Assembly (NCBI RefSeq): GCF_934294775.1
Contig: NZ_CAKRAH010000063.1
Coordinates: 1 to 14,686 of the forward strand
Direction of reading: 5' to 3'
From: an uncultured Dorea sp.
GTDB lineage: Bacteria > Bacillota > Clostridia > Lachnospirales > Lachnospiraceae
DNA: 14,686 bases
Below, piece after piece: positions 1 through 6,060 of this stretch. Position 1 is the stretch's first letter; each line of letters opens with the position of its first letter. A program made the translations under genes and the position numbers. The notes beneath the pieces were generated by a model, which did not search any database, was not told where the DNA came from, and saw nothing but the letters and a program-made list of their open reading frames with translations.

Positions 1-249
1 TAAGCATATCAAAAAAAGCAGGAGATATCTAATCCTTTTAGAATAAATATTTTCTGCTTTTAAGTTAATGACATTGTGAATTTACAAGGTTTTTCAGGGA
101 TTTTTCTTTTTAGTAGATATAAATAAAGGAGCCGAAAAATGGAACTATAAATAATATTAATAAAAAAGTAAAAGAAGATATAAACAGGACAAAATAAAAT
201 ACAACAATCCGAGCCGGAATTCAAAATTATTGTTTTTGAATAAAATTAC
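1..249. other. AT-rich intergenic DNA upstream of the regulator gene
   Basis: No credible gene is visible. Inverted arms AAAAGCAG (14-21) and CTGCTTTT (54-61) with a 32-base loop could be the terminator of a gene to the left, but the loop is long and there is no separate T tract. A ribosome-site-like AAAGGAG at about 125-131 precedes an ATG at 139 that stops after three codons, so it is not a gene. A weak A/T hairpin (ATTCAAAA at 219-226 with TTTTGAAT at 234-241) sits just ahead of the regulator promoter. Confidence 0.5.
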
Positions 250-277
250 TTGCTTAATATCCGTCAGATGATATAAT
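250..277 (+). promoter_or_regulatory. Probable sigma-A promoter of the LacI-family regulator
   Basis: TTGCTT (250-255), a 16-base spacer and a perfect TATAAT (272-277) lie 45 bases ahead of the start codon. Transcription would begin near 284, directly at the candidate operator 285-298. That placement suggests the regulator represses its own gene. Confidence 0.65.
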
Positions 278-284
278 GAGAAAA

Positions 285-298
285 AAGCGTGCACGCAA
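285..298. promoter_or_regulatory. Candidate operator for the LacI-family regulator (autoregulation)
   Basis: A perfect 10-bp palindrome GCGTGCACGC (287-296) overlaps the expected transcription start. Its right side, GTGCACGCAA (289-298), is identical to the right half of the palindrome in the iolG promoter and is one base from the site ahead of iolI. Binding by the adjacent regulator is inferred, not shown. Confidence 0.55.
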
Positions 299-322
299 AC
301 GCAAAAAGCGGAGGAACAAGTT

Positions 323-1348
323 ATGGGAGTGACATTACAGCAGATTGCCGAAGCTGCCGGAGTATCCAGAGGAACCGTAGACCGGGCATTGAATGACCGT
401 GGAAGGATCAAACCGGAAGTGGCGGAAAAGATAAAAAAGATAGCAGAAGAGATGGGCTACCAGCCGAACCGTGCAGGAAGGGCACTTGCCATGGCAAAGC
501 AGTCCGTTCGGATCGGTGTGATATTACAGTCGGCAGATACGCCATTTATGAAGAAAGTGTTGAACGGAATTGAAGATGCCAAAGTAGAAGTTGAACGTAT
601 GGGAATCGAAGTCATGGTGAAAAAACTGAACGGGATTGATTCCGTGAAGGTTATGGACACAATGAAAAAAATGCGTGCGTCCGGATGTAAGGGGATTGCA
701 ATGGTTCCGGTAGAAGATGAAGAATTGAAGAAGCTCATTCATGAATTTGTAGAAGAAGGAATACCGGTTGTGACCTTCAACTCTGATTTGGAAGATTCCG
801 ACAGACTCTGTTTTGTAGGGCAGAATGCGCTGCAGAGTGGTAAGGTGGCAGCAGGATTGATGGCAGAAATCCTTCCTAAGGGAGCGAAAGTGCAGGTAAT
901 CTCGGGATATCCGTCTAATCAGTCGCACAGGAACAGGAGCAAGGGATTCATCAGTGAACTTAATGCAGTCCGGAAGGATGTAGAGGTTCTGGATATCCAG
1001 TATGCTTATGATGACAGCAAGATTGCCGGAAAGATCACGGAGGAAATGTTAAAGTTGCATCCGGATCTGTGCGGTGTATATCTGGCAGCTTCCGGTACGG
1101 ATGGGGTATGCAAGGTGTTAAAGAATAAGAGCCTGGTAGGGAAAGTAAAAGTCATCTCCAATGACCTGACAACCCGGAATGAACAGGAATTAAGGCGTGG
1201 ACTGATCCAGTTCCTGCTTGGACAGAATGCATATGTACAGGGGTATTCTCCGGTGATGATTTTATTTGACAAATTATTTGACGGAAAAGAGCCGGAAGAA
1301 GAGTATCAGTATACAGAGATTGTGATTAAGACAAAATACAATTTGTAA
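323..1348 (+). CDS. LacI-family transcriptional regulator, probable inositol-cluster repressor
   Basis: This 341-residue protein has an N-terminal LacI helix-turn-helix (about residues 3-50: VTLQQIAEAAGVSRGTVDRA, then the GYQPNRAGRALA hinge helix). A periplasmic-binding-protein-like sensor domain follows (about 60-335, starting IGVILQ). The GTVDRALNDRG form of the recognition helix is typical of LacI members whose sensor resembles sugar-binding proteins of the Peripla_BP_4 type. The start is fixed by GGAGG at 310-314, eight bases from the ATG. It is transcribed alone, with its own promoter and terminators, immediately upstream of iolG, so control of the cluster is the natural inference. The effector could be inositol or 2-keto-inositol; neither is shown. 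Its codon use is less biased than that of the catabolic genes, as expected for a low-level regulator. The Bacillus iol operon uses IolR, a DeoR-family protein, so this would be a non-orthologous replacement. Confidence 0.9.
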   Translation: MGVTLQQIAEAAGVSRGTVDRALNDRGRIKPEVAEKIKKIAEEMGYQPNRAGRALAMAKQSVRIGVILQSADTPFMKKVLNGIEDAKVEVERMGIEVMVKKLNGIDSVKVMDTMKKMRASGCKGIAMVPVEDEELKKLIHEFVEEGIPVVTFNSDLEDSDRLCFVGQNALQSGKVAAGLMAEILPKGAKVQVISGYPSNQSHRNRSKGFISELNAVRKDVEVLDIQYAYDDSKIAGKITEEMLKLHPDLCGVYLAASGTDGVCKVLKNKSLVGKVKVISNDLTTRNEQELRRGLIQFLLGQNAYVQGYSPVMILFDKLFDGKEPEEEYQYTEIVIKTKYNL

Positions 1349-1385
1349 ATATAATATGAGCGTAAAAGGATGAAACGTTATACTA

Positions 1386-1444
1386 AAAATCGCCTTTCCG
1401 TGATAATAGAGTTGTTCAGGCACTATTGCGGAAAGGCAATTTTA
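1386..1444 (+). terminator. Hairpin terminator of the regulator gene
   Basis: GCCTTTCCG (1392-1400) pairs with CGGAAAGGC (1429-1437). The stem is continued by AAAAT/ATTTT after one C-A mismatch, and an inner AATAG/CTATT pair closes the loop. The right arm runs into ATTTTA. It lies 37 bases past the stop codon. Confidence 0.75.
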
Positions 1445-1528
1445 TGACAAATATTCATTTATAATCAATTACAAGTTTGATATAAGACAATAAAACCAGA
1501 CCTGATTAGAGAAAATTAACAAAAATAA

Positions 1529-1580
1529 TGTGCAGAGTGCAGAATCAGCCGAAAGCCGGAACAGCACTTTGCACATTTTT
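1529..1580 (+). terminator. Second Rho-independent terminator, in tandem or ending a short RNA
   Basis: TGTGCAGAGTGC (1529-1540) pairs with GCACTTTGCACA (1564-1575) over 12 bp with one G-U pair, followed by TTTTT (1576-1580). The simplest reading is a back-up terminator protecting the iolG promoter from readthrough. No gene lies between it and the first terminator. A TATAAT at 1460-1465 lacks a convincing -35, so a separate small RNA cannot be claimed. Confidence 0.75.
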
Positions 1581-1647
1581 CTTGTTTAATCTTTATCAAT
1601 TTGTGATTCTTCATAAAAATTCTGGCTTTAATTTAGCTATTTTGGAT

Positions 1648-1669
1648 ATTGCGTTCACGTGCACGCAAT
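1648..1669. promoter_or_regulatory. Candidate operator in the iolG promoter
   Basis: Two back-to-back halves, TTGCGTTCAC (1649-1658) and GTGCACGCAA (1659-1668), flanked by A and T, make a 22-bp palindrome with a single mismatched pair. It aligns with 2956-2977 at 18 of 22 positions and shares its right half exactly with 289-298. This is the best member of the proposed regulon motif. Confidence 0.65.
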
Positions 1670-1677
1670 GATAAGAT
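1649..1677 (+). promoter_or_regulatory. Promoter of iolG
   Basis: TTGCGT (1649-1654), a 17-base spacer and TAAGAT (1672-1677) form a good sigma-A promoter. The spacer is almost entirely filled by the palindromic operator, so a bound repressor would block polymerase directly. Transcription from about 1684 would give a leader of roughly 240 bases. Confidence 0.65.
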
Positions 1678-1733
1678 ACAGTTACAGACAAGGAAATACA
1701 GAAAAGCAAAAGAACAAGAAAAACAAAAGCCGG

Positions 1734-1759
1734 CAGTAAAAAGGTTCAGTAAAAAGTTT
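1734..1759 (+). repeat. Tandem 13-base duplication in the iolG leader
   Basis: CAGTAAAAAG occurs at 1734-1743 and again at 1747-1756, each followed by a T-containing triplet, giving a period of 13 bases. Confidence 0.7.
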
Positions 1760-1804
1760 AGGATAAAAGAGAACTACTGGACGAAATAAGAAACAAAAAG
1801 TAAG

Positions 1805-1857
1805 AAGCAAACAAAAACTCAAAACTAAAAAACAAACAAGCAAACAAAAACTCAAAA
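1805..1857 (+). repeat. Direct repeat of 20 bases in the iolG leader
   Basis: AAGCAAACAAAAACTCAAAA is present exactly twice, at 1805-1824 and 1838-1857, with a period of 33 bases. The bases between the copies are also A-rich. A recent duplication by slippage is the simplest cause. Confidence 0.85.
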
Positions 1858-1923
1858 TCAAAAACAACGATCTGAAGTAGAAAGTTCAGAATCACGAAAT
1901 GAAAAGAAAGGTGGAAAAAAATT

Positions 1924-2928
1924 ATGTTAAACGTAGGAGTAATCGGATGTGGCGGAATGGGAAGAGATCATATCAAGAGAATCACAGAGAGAACACAGGG
2001 AGCGCAGGTAGTTGCAGTATCTGATGTATTCGAAGAAGGCGCTAAGAAAGCAGCCGAGATCGCAGGCGGCGCAAAAGTATACACAAACGGCAAAGACCTG
2101 ATCAATGATCCTGAAGTAGATGCAGTACTGATCGTATCACCTGGATTCGCACATGTAGATGACCTGTTAGAGGCAATCAAAGTTGGAAAAAGAGTCTTCT
2201 GTGAGAAGCCACTCTGTACAACAGCCGATGACTGCAAGAAAGTTATGGAAGCTGAAGAAGCAGCAGGCAAGCATCTGATCCAGTTAGGATTCATGAGACG
2301 TTATCACAAAGGATACAATCAGATCAAAGATGCAATTGCAACCGGAGAATACGGAGAACCACTGATGATGCACTGCACACACCGTAATCCGGAAGTAGGA
2401 ACCAACTACAACACACCAATGGCAGTACACGACACAGTCATCCATGAGATCGATCTCTGCCACTGGCTGGTAAATGATGATTATGAAAGCGTACAGGTTA
2501 TCATGCCAAAGGTTACAAAATATTCTCACTCAGAACTGAAGGATCCACAGATCATGCTGATGCGTACAAAGAGTGGTATCTGCATCGACGTAGAATGCTT
2601 CGTAAACTGCAAGTTCGGTTATGATATCAACTGTGAAGTTGTATGCGAAGACGGCGCACTTAAGATGGGAACACCAATGGCACCTTCTATCAGAAAGAAT
2701 GCACAGTGCTCTACAGAGATTACAACAGACTGCTTCGTATTATTCAAAGATGCATACGATGCAGAGATCCAGAACTGGGTTGACTGTGCAGAAAAAGGTG
2801 TGATTGAAGGACCTACAACATGGGACGGATATCTTGCAGCAGTTACAGCAGATGCGCTGGTAAAAGCTCAGGAGACAGGAAATATCGAAAAAGTTGTAAC
2901 AGTTGAGAAACCAGAATTCTATAAATAA
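1924..2928 (+). CDS. iolG: Inositol 2-dehydrogenase (Gfo/Idh/MocA family)
   Basis: IolG oxidises myo-inositol to 2-keto-myo-inositol (scyllo-inosose) with NAD+, the first step of the pathway, in the cytosol. The 334-residue protein has an N-terminal Rossmann fold with VGVIGCGGMGRDH (residues 4-16). The EKP motif carries catalytic Lys95, and Asp170 and His174 follow in HDTVIH. These match Lys97, Asp172 and His176 of Bacillus subtilis IolG, as I recall them, with a constant two-residue offset. Long identities to that enzyme include GFMRRY, HRNP, HWLVNDDYESVQVI, LKDPQI and the ending EKPEFY, so this is IolG rather than a generic family member. Length is normal. The ribosome site is AAAGGTGG at 1907-1914, nine bases from the ATG. 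The gene opens the first catabolic block. Confidence 0.95.
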   Translation: MLNVGVIGCGGMGRDHIKRITERTQGAQVVAVSDVFEEGAKKAAEIAGGAKVYTNGKDLINDPEVDAVLIVSPGFAHVDDLLEAIKVGKRVFCEKPLCTTADDCKKVMEAEEAAGKHLIQLGFMRRYHKGYNQIKDAIATGEYGEPLMMHCTHRNPEVGTNYNTPMAVHDTVIHEIDLCHWLVNDDYESVQVIMPKVTKYSHSELKDPQIMLMRTKSGICIDVECFVNCKFGYDINCEVVCEDGALKMGTPMAPSIRKNAQCSTEITTDCFVLFKDAYDAEIQNWVDCAEKGVIEGPTTWDGYLAAVTADALVKAQETGNIEKVVTVEKPEFYK

Positions 2929-2931
2929 AAT
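2903..2931 (+). promoter_or_regulatory. Possible promoter for the iolI block, overlapping the end of iolG
   Basis: TTGAGA (2903-2908), a 17-base spacer and TAAAAT (2926-2931) match sigma-A at five of six bases each. The predicted start near 2938 lies just ahead of the operator-like site 2956-2977. The region is A/T-rich, so a chance match is possible. Confidence 0.35.
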
Positions 2932-2955
2932 TATAAAAAATATATTTTTTTGAAG

Positions 2956-2977
2956 AATGCGTACACGTGCACACAAA
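2956..2977. promoter_or_regulatory. Candidate operator between iolG and iolI
   Basis: The halves ATGCGTACAC (2957-2966) and GTGCACACAA (2967-2976) align with the iolG operator without gaps, 18 of 22 bases identical. Its presence inside the block suggests that iolI onward has its own regulated start, or that the site acts as a roadblock or a looping partner. Confidence 0.55.
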
Positions 2978-3123
2978 AAGTCAGGAACATAGACAAATTT
3001 ATTTAGAAGATAGAGAATAGATGACTGACTACAAAAATATAGGAATCAGATAATAGCATGGATTGCAAAAGCGATACCATGAAAAGAAAATGAAAAGTCG
3101 TAAGAGACAGGAGGATATAGAAA

Positions 3124-3957
3124 ATGAAAATCGGATTTAACGAAGCAACGGCTCTGGAATGCAAGGGACAGTCACTGATGGCAGACCTGGAAGCATGTGA
3201 AAAATATGGATTTGATTATATCGAGATCCGTTTTGACTGCGTAAAAGATTACCTGAAAGAACATACATTAGAAGAACTCGCTGACTGGTTCAAGAACCAT
3301 CATCTGAAACCATGGGCTTACAATACACTGATCTTCTTCAACCAGAGAGACGAAGCTGGAGTAAAAGAGATCGACGAAGAGACAGATTTTATCATTAAAG
3401 TATGTGAAGCAATCGGAATGAAGATGCTGATCACAGTACCAAGCTTTGATGTAAAGGACAAATCTGTAACAGAGATCAAAGAAGAAGCAGTAGAAAGACT
3501 CCGTTATCTTTCAGATAAAGTTGGAAAAGACATCAAGATTTCCCTGGAGTTCTGCGGAGCACCAAACTGTTCAATTAACCAGTTCGGAACAGCATACGAT
3601 GTTGTAAAGGCTGTTGACAGAGACAATGTCGGAATCACAGTAGATACCTTCCATTTCCATGAGATGTGCTCAAAGCTGGAAGACTTAAAAGCAGCAGATG
3701 GCAATAAGATCTTTGCTTATCATCTGAATGACTGTGAAGATCTCCCACTTGGATCATGCGGAGATGACAAGAGACTGTGGCCTGGAGAGGGAGTAGTTGA
3801 CCATGCAGGAATCGCAGGGGCATTAAAAGAGATCGGATTCGACGGCGTATGCACGATCGAAGAATTCCGTCCGGAATATTATGCAATGTCTCACGATGAG
3901 AATGTGAAGAAAGCTGCAGAAGTGACAAGAGATTTTGTAGAAAAATATTTTGCATAA
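3124..3957 (+). CDS. iolI: 2-keto-myo-inositol isomerase (IolI)
   Basis: IolI interconverts 2-keto-myo-inositol and 1-keto-D-chiro-inositol, feeding D-chiro-inositol into the pathway. The 277-residue protein is an AP-endonuclease-2-type TIM barrel. Metal ligands Glu142 (in SLEFCG), Asp174 (VDTFHFH), His200 (YHLND) and Glu246 (IEEFRPEYY) fall at the same numbers I recall for the B. subtilis IolI structure. Shared family strings include FNEATALE, FFNQRDE, WPGEG and FRPEYY. The start has AGGAGG at 3109-3114, nine bases upstream. The gene is 195 bases past iolG and 219 bases before iolE, with hairpins in the second gap. Generic annotation as a sugar phosphate isomerase/epimerase would understate it. 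Confidence 0.9.
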   Translation: MKIGFNEATALECKGQSLMADLEACEKYGFDYIEIRFDCVKDYLKEHTLEELADWFKNHHLKPWAYNTLIFFNQRDEAGVKEIDEETDFIIKVCEAIGMKMLITVPSFDVKDKSVTEIKEEAVERLRYLSDKVGKDIKISLEFCGAPNCSINQFGTAYDVVKAVDRDNVGITVDTFHFHEMCSKLEDLKAADGNKIFAYHLNDCEDLPLGSCGDDKRLWPGEGVVDHAGIAGALKEIGFDGVCTIEEFRPEYYAMSHDENVKKAAEVTRDFVEKYFA

Positions 3958-4042
3958 TAAGCATAAGATTACATAGTTATATTTCCAATTATGCTGCTGT
4001 CCACGTGAATGTGGGAACAGTAGAAATACATATTCACCTTAC

Positions 4043-4068
4043 GGCTGCCGCGTTAAAAAGCGGCAGCC
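4043..4068 (+). other. Intercistronic hairpin between iolI and iolE
   Basis: GGCTGCCGC (4043-4051) pairs perfectly with GCGGCAGCC (4060-4068) around an eight-base loop. No T tract follows, so it is unlikely to terminate transcription. It could protect the 3' end of the upstream message or mark a processing point. Confidence 0.6.
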
Positions 4069-4127
4069 ATTGTAAAAAACAGACAAATGTTAAAAAGTTA
4101 TCAGAAAAAAAGAGCCGGTATAGAAAT

Positions 4128-4147
4128 GTTACTGATGGAACAGTAAC
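4128..4147 (+). other. Second hairpin in the iolI-iolE gap
   Basis: GTTACTG (4128-4134) and CAGTAAC (4141-4147) form a 7-bp stem with a 6-base loop, ending 14 bases before the iolE ribosome site. It may shape the 5' end of a processed iolE message. There is no T tract. Confidence 0.45.
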
Positions 4148-4176
4148 GAATAAGATGCCGGAAGGAGGATTCAGAT

Positions 4177-5073
4177 ATGTTAAATAAAGAAAAAGTATCT
4201 TTAGGAATTGCACCAATCGGCTGGACTAATGACGATATGCCGGATCTTGGAAAAGAGAATACATTTGAACAGACAGTCAGTGAGATGGCACTGGCAGGAT
4301 TCACGGGATCAGAAGTGGGAAGCCACTATCCGACAGACCCGGAAGTATTGAAAAAAGCGCTGGATCTCAGGGGAATGACTATCTGTAACCAGTGGTTCTC
4401 CTCATTCCTGATCAGTCGTCCATATGAAGAGACAGAAGCCGCATTTATAGAACAGTGCGATTTTCTGAAGAAAGTCGGAGCAAAATGTATCGGCGTATCC
4501 GAGCAGAGCTACAGCATTCAGGGCAAACTCGACCATCCGATCCAGGAAGGCAAATATGTGATGAACGATGAGGAATGGGATAAGCTTGTGACAGGTCTTA
4601 ATAAACTGGGACAGATCGCAAAAGACAAAGGAATGGTACTGACATTCCACCATCATATGGGAACCGTGGTTCAGACAGAAGAAGAGATCGACCGCTTTAT
4701 GGAGTCTGTTGATCAGGATCTGGTATACCTGTTATTCGACAGCGGACATCTCTCATTTGCAGGAATTGATCCTGAAAAAGTACTGAGAAAATATGTGGAC
4801 CGTGTGCGTCACGTACATTTGAAAGATCTCAGAAAAGACGTTGTAGAGAAATCAAGAAAAGAAAAATGGAGCTTCTTAAAAGGCGTAAGAGAAGGCACAT
4901 TTACCGTACCAGGAGACGGGGATGTGGATTTCGGACCGATCTTTAAAATCTTAGAAGAAGCAGATTATGAAGGCTGGGTAGTGGTAGAAGCAGAACAGGA
5001 TCCGGCAAAAGCAAATCCGTTGGAATACGCAATGAAGGCAAGAAAATATATTGCAGAAAAGACCGGTTTGTAA
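4177..5073 (+). CDS. iolE: Inosose dehydratase (2-keto-myo-inositol dehydratase, IolE)
   Basis: IolE removes water from 2-keto-myo-inositol to give 3D-(3,5/4)-trihydroxycyclohexane-1,2-dione, using a divalent metal. The 298-residue TIM barrel has the usual length. It carries the family strings AGFTGSEVGSHYP (residues 40-52), WFSSF (73-77), FHHHMGT (157-163), DSGHL (188-192), VHLKD (213-217), FTVPGDGDVDF (242-252) and EAEQDPAKANP (271-281). These histidines and acids line the metal site in relatives. AAGGAGG at 4162-4168, eight bases from the ATG, sets the start. iolH follows after 24 bases, so the two are co-transcribed. Confidence 0.95.
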   Translation: MLNKEKVSLGIAPIGWTNDDMPDLGKENTFEQTVSEMALAGFTGSEVGSHYPTDPEVLKKALDLRGMTICNQWFSSFLISRPYEETEAAFIEQCDFLKKVGAKCIGVSEQSYSIQGKLDHPIQEGKYVMNDEEWDKLVTGLNKLGQIAKDKGMVLTFHHHMGTVVQTEEEIDRFMESVDQDLVYLLFDSGHLSFAGIDPEKVLRKYVDRVRHVHLKDLRKDVVEKSRKEKWSFLKGVREGTFTVPGDGDVDFGPIFKILEEADYEGWVVVEAEQDPAKANPLEYAMKARKYIAEKTGL

Positions 5074-5097
5074 GAAAATGAAAGGAGCAAACATATT

Positions 5098-6018
5098 ATG
5101 AAAATAGCATTTGATGTAGATGTACTGGCAAAGCAGTCTATGGATATCAATTGGATGGTTCATCAGGTGGCTGACTGGGGATACAAATATATTGAACAGT
5201 CACCACATCCAAGGATCAATCCATTTTACAAACATCCACTGTTCTCAAAAGAATGTGAGATGGAATACAGAAAAGCATTGAGAGAGACAGGCGTGGAGAT
5301 ATCGTCATTCATTGTTGTATACCGCTGGTCAGGACCGACTGAAGAGCAGCGTCAGTTTGCAGTAGCCAACTGGAAACGTATGATCGAGATCGCAGCAGAT
5401 ATGGGGGTATCTGTTATCAATACGGAGTTATCCGGCGATCCGAATCAGCTGGAAATCTGCAATGGCATGTGGTTCAAATCTATGGAAGAACTGCTTCCGA
5501 TTATTGAGAAGAATAAGATCCGTGTAGAGATCCAGTCACATCCATATGATTTCTGTGAGCTGAATAACGAGACATGTGATATGGTCAAATCATTCCGTTC
5601 ACCATATCTTGGATATGTATATTCTTCTCCGCACGGATTCTTCTATGATGAAGGAAAAGGGGATGTCCGCTCAATGTTAAAATATGCAGGAGATGAGCTG
5701 ACACATGTGTTATTTGCAGATACTTATAATCAGACACTGGACTGCCGTTACATTGCCAATCCGCCATGGTTAAATGGAAGAGGAAAAGCAGATGTGACGA
5801 TTCACCAGCATCTCGCTATGGGCGAAGGGGATGTTGATTTCGACGGAATTTTTGAGACTTTAAGAGAAATGGATTTTGCTAACAGACAGTTAAAACCGGA
5901 TGCACCAAAAGCCGGTGGGGATAATATTGCCTGTGTATCAATGTTCGGATTCCCTGAGAAGATGGACAAACAGGCTCCGGAGGCAAGAGAGCGGATCGAA
6001 AGAGAATTATTGGAATAG
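5098..6018 (+). CDS. iolH: IolH-like sugar phosphate isomerase/epimerase family protein
   Basis: This 306-residue TIM-barrel protein resembles Bacillus IolH, whose reaction is, to my knowledge, not firmly established. The strings MKIAFDVD, YIEQSPHPRINPFYKHP, ISSFIVVYRWSGP, VINTELSG and FCELNNET are what I associate with IolH. Likely metal or catalytic residues are Glu110, Glu144, His148 and His179, and the C-terminal IHQHLAMGEGDVDF is typical of the fold. The ribosome site AGGAG (5083-5087) lies in the 24-base gap after iolE, so the genes are an operon. It sits between the dehydratase and the transporter, which supports an inositol-linked role such as acting on another inosose isomer, but that is inference. 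The family is clear; the exact function is not. Confidence 0.8.
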   Translation: MKIAFDVDVLAKQSMDINWMVHQVADWGYKYIEQSPHPRINPFYKHPLFSKECEMEYRKALRETGVEISSFIVVYRWSGPTEEQRQFAVANWKRMIEIAADMGVSVINTELSGDPNQLEICNGMWFKSMEELLPIIEKNKIRVEIQSHPYDFCELNNETCDMVKSFRSPYLGYVYSSPHGFFYDEGKGDVRSMLKYAGDELTHVLFADTYNQTLDCRYIANPPWLNGRGKADVTIHQHLAMGEGDVDFDGIFETLREMDFANRQLKPDAPKAGGDNIACVSMFGFPEKMDKQAPEARERIERELLE

Positions 6019-6021
6019 TTA

Positions 6022-6041
6022 AGGGGAGCTTTAGCTCCCCT
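6022..6041 (+). other. Intercistronic hairpin between iolH and the transporter
   Basis: AGGGGAGC pairs with GCTCCCCT around TTTA, starting three bases after the iolH stop and ending before the ribosome site TTGGAGG (6047-6053). No T tract follows. It could set different mRNA levels for the soluble enzymes and the membrane protein. Confidence 0.6.
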
Positions 6042-6060
6042 GACAGTTGGAGGATACGAT

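Larger units (their letters stand above)
1684..1906 (+). other. Long A-rich, U-poor untranslated leader of iolG
   Basis: Between the promoter and the ribosome site the sense strand is overwhelmingly A with some G and C and very little T. It has no start codon with a ribosome site, no strong hairpin and no riboswitch core that I recognise. Two tandem duplications are embedded in it (around 1734-1759 and 1805-1857). Such a leader would stay unstructured in mRNA. A role in translation or stability is speculation. Confidence 0.5.

Noticed and set aside
125..150. AAAGGAG followed by ATG GAA CTA TAA, a three-codon frame
   Set aside because: Too short to be called a gene, and no role such as attenuation is supported because the regulator has its own promoter further downstream.
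157..411. Minus-strand open frame of 84 residues across the regulator promoter
   Set aside because: It overlaps the regulator start and promoter, has no ribosome site, and its leucine/phenylalanine-rich end is just the complement of A-rich DNA.
1445..1528. Separate small RNA gene between the two terminators after the regulator
   Set aside because: A strong terminator at 1529-1580 would fit, but no promoter with both boxes at proper spacing is present, so a tandem terminator is the simpler reading.
1682..1867. Minus-strand frame of 61 residues rich in Phe, Leu and Cys in the iolG leader
   Set aside because: It is the complement of the A-rich leader, has no ribosome site, and its composition follows from base skew.
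4005..4187. Plus-strand frame of 60 residues between iolI and iolE
   Set aside because: No ribosome site at its ATG, lysine/threonine-rich without a fold, spans two hairpins and overlaps the iolE start.
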